Positions 59,050-64,000 of a stretch of DNA of 64,000 nt are shown here, piece by piece; the first letter of the stretch is position 1; each line of letters starts with the position of its first letter. The position numbers and the translations under genes are program-made. The DNA is from Paenibacillus sp. HWE-109 (GTDB taxonomy: Bacteria; Bacillota; Bacilli; Paenibacillales; NBRC-103111), in assembly GCF_022163125.1 (NCBI RefSeq), contig NZ_CP091881.1:5518001-5582000 (forward strand). Reading direction: 5' to 3'. The notes under the pieces were generated by a model. It had not been told where the DNA came from. It saw nothing but the letters and a program-made list of their open reading frames with translations, and ran no database searches.

Positions 59050-60150
59050 ATGCAAATGGATGCATCAAATCAACACAAACAGGACTGGAACCGGAAGTTA
59101 CTTAACGCCTACTGGTTGCTTGTTTGGATTCAACTGCCATTCGAACTTATCTATGCCATTTCCATCCAACAAGATTTGGAATTCATCATCAATCGACTGA
59201 TCATCCCACTACTCATCATGATCCTCATCATGTCCCTACTTGAATTCATCAATATGTACAGCAAAAGATTTTTGGACTACTACATTATCAGTGGCGGCGC
59301 CGTCTTATCCTTCGCGCTTATTTACTACAATCATGATATGAAATTAGCTCCACTCTATCTTTTTCTCCCAATTTTCGTTTCCATCTTTTACTTTCAGCTA
59401 TCCAAAATTATTTATGCGCTAGCGCTCTCTCTGCTTTCTATCTCTATCTTGTATTGGATTAAATTAAGCGTTTTCTCCAACTATAAACCAATCGATCTCC
59501 TTGCCGTTGTTCCCGTCCTGCTCGTAGTTTCCATCATAGCTTCGGGAATTATGAAGCGCGGCGCAGAAATTTTAACCAATTTGAAAGCTACTACCGAACT
59601 TAAACAAGAGCTGATGATCAAAAATATTATTATGGATAAACTATCCAAAACAGACGCATTAACAGATCTGTATAATCATATTACTTTCCATGAGTATTTG
59701 GATGAGCTGATCCAGCAAAATGAATCGGGCCATTTCTGCATTCATATCGCTGTACTAGACATTGATAATTTCAAAAAAGTCAATGATACCTATGGTCATA
59801 GGGCAGGCGATGCCGTCTTGAAAAGTGTCAGCAGCACACTGAAAAATCGTGTGGGCCTCAATGATTTTGTCGCTAGATATGGCGGCGAGGAATTTGCCAT
59901 CATTTTCACAGAAAAAGAAACAGATGAAGTCTTCGAGACGTTGGAGCGCATCCGTTGGCAGATTTCCCAAATGAAATATGAAGAATTGAGCGGGCAATCA
60001 GTAACGATCTCCATCGGATTATGCGAGTATCACCCTGGAGCCTCCAAGGAATCCTTATTCGCCGGAGCTGATCAATCCTTGTATACAGCGAAGAAGACAG
60101 GTAAAAACAAAACCGTTATTTACACATCTCCACTGAAGGAAGCTAATTAA
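59050..60150 (+). CDS. Membrane diguanylate cyclase (GGDEF protein)
   Basis: A 366-residue protein with five to six N-terminal spans (about residues 20-185), a short coiled linker, and a GGDEF domain with ARYGGEEFAIIF, predicted to make cyclic di-GMP from two GTP. The inhibitory I-site RxxD normally preceding it reads GLND, so product inhibition is probably absent. Upstream VLDIDNFKKVNDTYGHRAGD is the nucleotide-binding segment. The ATG at 59050 follows GGAGTGG; a TGTTATGAT extended -10 lies upstream. It is divergent from ytxC and monocistronic. Membrane input signal unknown. Confidence 0.9.
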   Translation: MQMDASNQHKQDWNRKLLNAYWLLVWIQLPFELIYAISIQQDLEFIINRLIIPLLIMILIMSLLEFINMYSKRFLDYYIISGGAVLSFALIYYNHDMKLAPLYLFLPIFVSIFYFQLSKIIYALALSLLSISILYWIKLSVFSNYKPIDLLAVVPVLLVVSIIASGIMKRGAEILTNLKATTELKQELMIKNIIMDKLSKTDALTDLYNHITFHEYLDELIQQNESGHFCIHIAVLDIDNFKKVNDTYGHRAGDAVLKSVSSTLKNRVGLNDFVARYGGEEFAIIFTEKETDEVFETLERIRWQISQMKYEELSGQSVTISIGLCEYHPGASKESLFAGADQSLYTAKKTGKNKTVIYTSPLKEAN

Positions 60151-60163
60151 ATCCAGCTCTATG

Positions 60164-60209
60164 AATCTCTTGATATAGCCGCGTTTGGGGCAATCTCAAG
60201 AGGTTTTTT
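60164..60209 (+). terminator. Terminator of the diguanylate cyclase gene
   Basis: CTCTTGA pairs with TCAAGAG around a 22-base loop, followed by TTTTTT. Confidence 0.7.
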
Positions 60210-60234
60210 AATGAATCGCCTCTTCCAGACGCAA

Positions 60235-60291
60235 CAAAAAAAACGCTTATCCCAGCTAATCCCCCGAGTGGATTAAATACGAGATAAGCGT
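60235..60291 (-). terminator. Terminator of mqnC
   Basis: On the minus strand AACGCTTATC pairs with GATAAGCGTT, with further internal pairing GGATTA with TAATCC, followed by a T-run. Confidence 0.85.
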
Positions 60292-60307
60292 TGTATCTGT
60301 TTAAACC

Positions 60308-61444
60308 TTAGTTCTGCATCACGAAATCTTTATCAATCTTCACGTTCACGTCATCAAACACGCGCAAAGTCTGGTACTTCGTATTGCGCTGCGCCGGGAT
60401 TTTGCCTGCTTGACGGATGATATCCAGCGTCGAGGACACGTTGACTTTGTGCGTTGTGCCCGCGGCGGAAACGACATTCTCTTCAATCATCGTGCTGCCG
60501 AAGTCATTACAGCCATAGCTGAGCGTCTGTTTGCCAACTTCTGGCCCCATCGTTACCCATGACGACTGGAAGTTAGGGATATTGTCCAGCATAATCCGGC
60601 TAATCGCCAGAGTTTTCAAGTATTCTTCCGGCGTCACTTTCTCCGCCTTCATGTTCGTATTGTCTGGTTGGAACGTCCACGGGATGAACGCCAAGAATCC
60701 AGGGGTGTTCAGCTTCTGATGAATCACATCATCTTGGGCATCACGGATACGCAGCATATGAAGCGCACGCTCCTCCATCGATTCCCCGAATCCAATAACC
60801 ATCGTGCCCGTTGTATGCATACCGATTTTGTGAGCGGTTTGCATGACATCCATCCAATCACGCCAAGAGCCTTTGAGCTTGCTGATTTTGCGGCGCGTCC
60901 GGTCGTCAAGAATTTCCGCTCCGCCACCTGGCAAGGAATCAAGACCTGCTTCGTGAAGCTGACGAACCACTTCTTCCAAAGATAAACCGTCGGAAACATC
61001 TTTCATTTTCATAATTTCCGCTGGTGAGAAAGAATGCATCGTGATATCAAAGCGTTTCTTGATCTCACGCAAAATATTCGTGTAATAGCTGAACGGCAGA
61101 TTCGGGTTCGTTCCGCCCTGCATCAGAATTTCAGTGCCATCCACATCCAGTGTTTCCTGAATCTTTTGGAAAATCGTTTCATCCGGCAAGACATAGCCCT
61201 CAGCTGAACCTGGCGCACGATAGAATGCACAAAAACGGCAGTACACATCACAGATGTTCGTATAGTTAATGTTGCGTCCAATGACGAAAGTCGTTATCGG
61301 ATCGGGATGCCATTTCTTCATAATCTGATTGGCGGTGTCGCCAATCTTTTCTATTTGATCAGATTCGAACAGTGTAATGCATTCTTCTACATCAATTCGT
61401 CCGCCTGCCTGCGCTTTATATAAAATGCGATCGATCGGTTTCAT
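60308..61444 (-). CDS. mqnC: Cyclic dehypoxanthinyl futalosine synthase MqnC
   Basis: A 378-residue radical SAM enzyme. The cluster motif is CDVYCRFC (Cys65, 69, 72) inside RNINYTNICDVYCRFCAFYR, the typical MqnC context; GGTNPNLPFSYYTNIL, MHSFSPAEIM and LPGGGAEILDDRTRRKI follow. It cyclises dehypoxanthinyl futalosine in the alternative menaquinone pathway. AAGGAG precedes the ATG. No other mqn gene is nearby. MqnE, a paralogue, is the main alternative, but ILYKAQAG at the N-terminus favours MqnC. Confidence 0.88.
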   Translation of the reverse strand: MKPIDRILYKAQAGGRIDVEECITLFESDQIEKIGDTANQIMKKWHPDPITTFVIGRNINYTNICDVYCRFCAFYRAPGSAEGYVLPDETIFQKIQETLDVDGTEILMQGGTNPNLPFSYYTNILREIKKRFDITMHSFSPAEIMKMKDVSDGLSLEEVVRQLHEAGLDSLPGGGAEILDDRTRRKISKLKGSWRDWMDVMQTAHKIGMHTTGTMVIGFGESMEERALHMLRIRDAQDDVIHQKLNTPGFLAFIPWTFQPDNTNMKAEKVTPEEYLKTLAISRIMLDNIPNFQSSWVTMGPEVGKQTLSYGCNDFGSTMIEENVVSAAGTTHKVNVSSTLDIIRQAGKIPAQRNTKYQTLRVFDDVNVKIDKDFVMQN

Positions 61445-61504
61445 AGCAACTCACTCCTTTGAATTTCTGAAAGCTTGTATCCATTCATCGTATCATACTC
61501 ATGC

Positions 61505-61528
61505 CAAAAAAGCAGCAAATGCTGCTTT
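61505..61528 (-). terminator. Terminator of the metI-metC operon
   Basis: On the minus strand AAAGCAGC pairs with GCTGCTTT around a 4-base loop, followed by TTTTTT; lies about 55 bases past the last stop. Confidence 0.75.
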
Positions 61529-61582
61529 CCCAGAGGGTATACTTCATTCAAATATGGCTTTTTTTCGAATATCATAGGGACG

Positions 61583-62755
61583 CTAACCGCGCAGCGCTTG
61601 TTCCAAATCTTCTATAATATCTTCGATGTCTTCCAACCCTACCGAATACCGAACCAAACCGTCCGTAATGCCGCGCAGCAAGCGAACTTCCTTAGGCATC
61701 GCCGCATGAGACATCATGGCTGGATAGGACAGAATGCTTTCTACAGCGCCCAAACTTACCGCTACGAGCGGAATGCGCACTTTGCTGAGCAGTTTTTTGG
61801 CCCGCTCACCGGAGCCCACATCGAAGGAAACGACAGCTCCGTAACCCAAGGATTGCTTCTCATGCACGTCTCTGCGCGGATGGTTCGGCAGACCTGGATA
61901 GTAGACGAATTCAATATCCGGCTGTTCCGAAAGCCACTGAGCCAGTCTGCGCGCGCCTTTCTCTGACATCTCCATCCTGGCTTGCAGCGTCTTCATCCCG
62001 CGAATCAGCAGCCAGGAGTCCTGAATTCCCAGAACGTTCCCCATGCCATTCTGAATTTGTTTCATGCGGCGTCCCAGACTGTCGTTAGCTACAACCGCTA
62101 GACCAGCGAGAACATCACTGTGTCCGCCGAGGAATTTAGTTGCGCTATGCAGAACGATATCAATGCCCAGCTCAATTGGACGTTGATGATAGGGAGTCAT
62201 GAAGGTATTGTCGAGCATCGTCAGCAAATCATGCTCTTTGGCAAAAGCAGCGACCTCGCTGATATCTGTAATGCGCAGCGTCGGATTAGACGGCGTTTCG
62301 ATGAATACCGCCCTTGTGTTGGAACGAAGAGCTGCGCGTACTTGCGCAATATCTGTCATATCAACGAACGTGGACTCAATCCCCATCCGATTCATGATGG
62401 TAGTAAGCAAACGATAAGTGCCGCCATACACATCTTCCGTACAGATGACGTGATCTCCCTGAGAAAGCAGCATAAGCGCGGAAGAAATCGCCGCCATGCC
62501 GGAGGCAAATGCGAAGCCGCGTGTACCGCCTTCCAGCAAGGCTATGTAATCTTCCAATGCCTGACGGGTTGGGTTGCCCGAACGCGTATAATCATACTCT
62601 GGCGAAGACTCGAGGTCCGCTTGATGGAAGGTAGAAGCTTGGTACAAGGGCACGCTGGATGCCCCTGTCGCCTCATCAATTTCAGCGCCAAAATGAATCA
62701 GTTTCGTTGCGAACTTGCCTTGAGGCTTGCGTTTATCATCAGATGGATGGCTCAT
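61583..62755 (-). CDS. metC: Cystathionine beta-lyase-like PLP enzyme (MetC)
   Basis: A 390-residue Cys/Met metabolism PLP enzyme. Motifs: SVPLYQASTFHQ, YDYTRSGNPTRQALE, FASGMAAISSALML, and LHSATKFLGGHSDVLAG with the PLP Lys. As second gene after a MetI-like enzyme, it should be the cystathionine beta-lyase of transsulfuration, producing homocysteine. Cystathionine gamma-lyase activity cannot be ruled out by sequence. The start overlaps the upstream stop (ATGA). Confidence 0.88.
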   Translation of the reverse strand: MSHPSDDKRKPQGKFATKLIHFGAEIDEATGASSVPLYQASTFHQADLESSPEYDYTRSGNPTRQALEDYIALLEGGTRGFAFASGMAAISSALMLLSQGDHVICTEDVYGGTYRLLTTIMNRMGIESTFVDMTDIAQVRAALRSNTRAVFIETPSNPTLRITDISEVAAFAKEHDLLTMLDNTFMTPYHQRPIELGIDIVLHSATKFLGGHSDVLAGLAVVANDSLGRRMKQIQNGMGNVLGIQDSWLLIRGMKTLQARMEMSEKGARRLAQWLSEQPDIEFVYYPGLPNHPRRDVHEKQSLGYGAVVSFDVGSGERAKKLLSKVRIPLVAVSLGAVESILSYPAMMSHAAMPKEVRLLRGITDGLVRYSVGLEDIEDIIEDLEQALRG

Positions 62756-63924
62756 GAACGGATTTCTCCTTCGATTTCGGCTTGTGCTTGGCTTAATGCG
62801 TTGGCAAGGTCTGCAATCAAGTCATCGATATGTTCAATACCGACTGAGAAACGAAGAAGACGATCGTCCACACCAATTTGTTGGCGAATTTCAAGCGGGA
62901 TATCCGCATGGGTTTGCACAGCAGGGTAAGTCATAAGGGATTCAACGCCGCCTAAGCTTTCTGCAAAAGCAATTAGTTGAATGTGGCGCAGGATCGGTTC
63001 AATCAACCGGGCGTCAGCAACTTTAAAGGAGAATATCCCCGTATTTCCGCTGGATTGCTTATTTTGCACCGCATAGCCAGGATGTGTTTCCAATGCCGGG
63101 TAGTACACTTCATCGATAAGCGGATGCGCGAGCAAGAAATTAGCAATCGCGGTTGCATTCTGCTCATGACGTTCCATCCGCAGTGCGAGTGTCTTCATGC
63201 CTCTCATCAACAGCCAACTGTCTTGCGGTCCAAGGACCGCTCCGATAGAGTTGTGCAAGAACGCCATTTGCTCGGAAAGCTCTTTGCCCTTCGTCACGAT
63301 AAGGCCGGCAAGCACGTCATTGTGTCCGCCCAAATACTTCGTGGCGCTATGAACAACGACATCGGCTCCAAGCTCGATCGGACGCTGCAAATAAGGTGTT
63401 AGCAATGTGTTATCCACGATGGAAACAATGCCCTTCTTACGGGCCCATGTACATACGAGTTCAATGTCCGTTATCATCATCAAAGGGTTGGTCGGCGTTT
63501 CAATAACCAAACCTTTGGTATTCGGTTGGTACGCTGCTTCCAGACCATCCAAATCATTCGTATCCACGTACGTAGCCGTCACACCGAAACGAGACATGAT
63601 TTTCTCTAGCAGACGATACGTACCGCCATATAAATCCAAGGAAACGATCAAGTGATCTCCTTGGCTGAAGTAAGCAAAGATCGTTTGCAGCGCAGCCATC
63701 CCTGAGGAACAAGCAAACCCAGCGTCTCCGGATTCCAACTGAGCAATGGCATCCTCAAGCACCTTGCGTGTCGGACTTTTGGTGCGGGCATAATCAAAAC
63801 CAGTGCTTTGACCTAGCTTCGGATGACGGAAAGCAGTAGCTTGATAAACAGGGAAGCTTACAGCCCCGGTAACAGGTTCTTCAATGGAGCCAATTTGAGC
63901 GAGACGACTTTCGATTTTCAACAA
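62752..63924 (-). CDS. metI: Cystathionine gamma-synthase/O-acetylhomoserine thiolyase-like enzyme (MetI)
   Basis: A 390-residue PLP enzyme of the same family. Motifs: VYQATAFRHPKLGQSTGFDY, ARTKSPTRKVLEDAIAQLE, FACSSGMAALQTIF, and VVHSATKYLGGHNDVLAG. The first part aligns with B. subtilis MetI. I choose the TTG at 63924 because AGGAGG lies eight bases upstream; an ATG at 63987 would add 21 poorly fitting residues and has no ribosome site. It forms cystathionine from O-acyl-homoserine and cysteine. A SAM riboswitch might lie upstream outside the window. Confidence 0.88.
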   Translation of the reverse strand: MLKIESRLAQIGSIEEPVTGAVSFPVYQATAFRHPKLGQSTGFDYARTKSPTRKVLEDAIAQLESGDAGFACSSGMAALQTIFAYFSQGDHLIVSLDLYGGTYRLLEKIMSRFGVTATYVDTNDLDGLEAAYQPNTKGLVIETPTNPLMMITDIELVCTWARKKGIVSIVDNTLLTPYLQRPIELGADVVVHSATKYLGGHNDVLAGLIVTKGKELSEQMAFLHNSIGAVLGPQDSWLLMRGMKTLALRMERHEQNATAIANFLLAHPLIDEVYYPALETHPGYAVQNKQSSGNTGIFSFKVADARLIEPILRHIQLIAFAESLGGVESLMTYPAVQTHADIPLEIRQQIGVDDRLLRFSVGIEHIDDLIADLANALSQAQAEIEGEIRS

Positions 63925-64000
63925 AGGGAGTTCCTCCTCATGGGTATGGATTTCAATTTTACAATTGCGAGCTGGCCCAGCTTTCATTAATGTTCACGTT

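Noticed and set aside
63925..64000. SAM riboswitch upstream of metI
   Set aside because: Only 76 bases are available and they show no terminator T-run or recognisable S-box core; it may lie beyond the window.
1..64000. tRNA, rRNA, prophage or insertion sequence
   Set aside because: No cloverleaf, rRNA segment, transposase or phage gene was seen in reading both strands.

Overview
The window looks like chromosomal DNA of a Paenibacillus or close relative (endospore-forming Bacillota). The evidence is indirect but consistent: strong AGGAGG-type ribosome sites, a gamma-type spore protein (EFASET motif), ytxC next to thrS, an abrB-type regulator, liaFSR, a Thr T-box, YesM/YesN-type two-component systems beside ABC sugar importers that lack their own ATPase, and short intergenic repeats ending in GTTCCCTC. 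No tRNA, rRNA, CRISPR, prophage or insertion sequence was seen. The assignment rests on gene content, not on a search.

Layout. 1-2.4 kb: end of an unknown gene, a thioredoxin-reductase-like flavoprotein and an MFS transporter. 2.5-10.9 kb: a sugar ABC importer (lipoprotein plus two permeases) divergent from a YesM/YesN-type sensor-regulator pair, then a two-gene unit for a coiled-coil membrane protein and an exported phosphodiester glycosidase. 10.9-13 kb: a 35-residue membrane protein, an AbrB-like regulator with a Cys4 tail, trmL and an orphan OmpR-type regulator. 13-21.4 kb: a carbohydrate-use locus with a GH95-like hydrolase, a LplABC-type importer and a membrane-bound AraC regulator. 21.4-26.6 kb: nrdIEF with two pairs of NrdR-like boxes, then serC. 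26.8-31.9 kb: a DUF421 protein, a repeat-bearing gap, a Nudix hydrolase with a Mug glycosylase, and a DUF1800/DUF1501 pair. 32-38 kb: bioADBFHC behind a BirA operator, then another repeat cluster. 38.4-43.5 kb: FMN reductase, glnA (I-beta type), a DAHP synthase, DUF2062 and ispH. 43.5-52.9 kb: a sensor-regulator pair with an HtrA protease, yugN, liaFSR, and amtB. 52.9-60.2 kb: a chemotaxis receptor, a mini spore protein, a 3D-domain protein, thrS with its T-box, ytxC and a diguanylate cyclase. 60.3-64 kb: mqnC and two adjacent Cys/Met-metabolism PLP enzymes.

How genes work together. Both sugar importers lack an ATPase and probably borrow a shared MsmX-type one. Nitrogen genes glnA and amtB each carry a GlnR/TnrA-type box, perfect for glnA and one mismatch for amtB, next to a good sigma-A promoter. 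Biotin genes form one overlapping operon using the BioC/BioH route. The most intriguing unannotated signal is a perfect 12-bp inverted repeat in front of htrA whose downstream arm contains the htrA ribosome-binding site, suggesting a leader RNA that can hide it. The nrd upstream region is the second: two promoter-embedded NrdR box pairs, one sitting at the centre of a 200-bp inverted-repeat arrangement.
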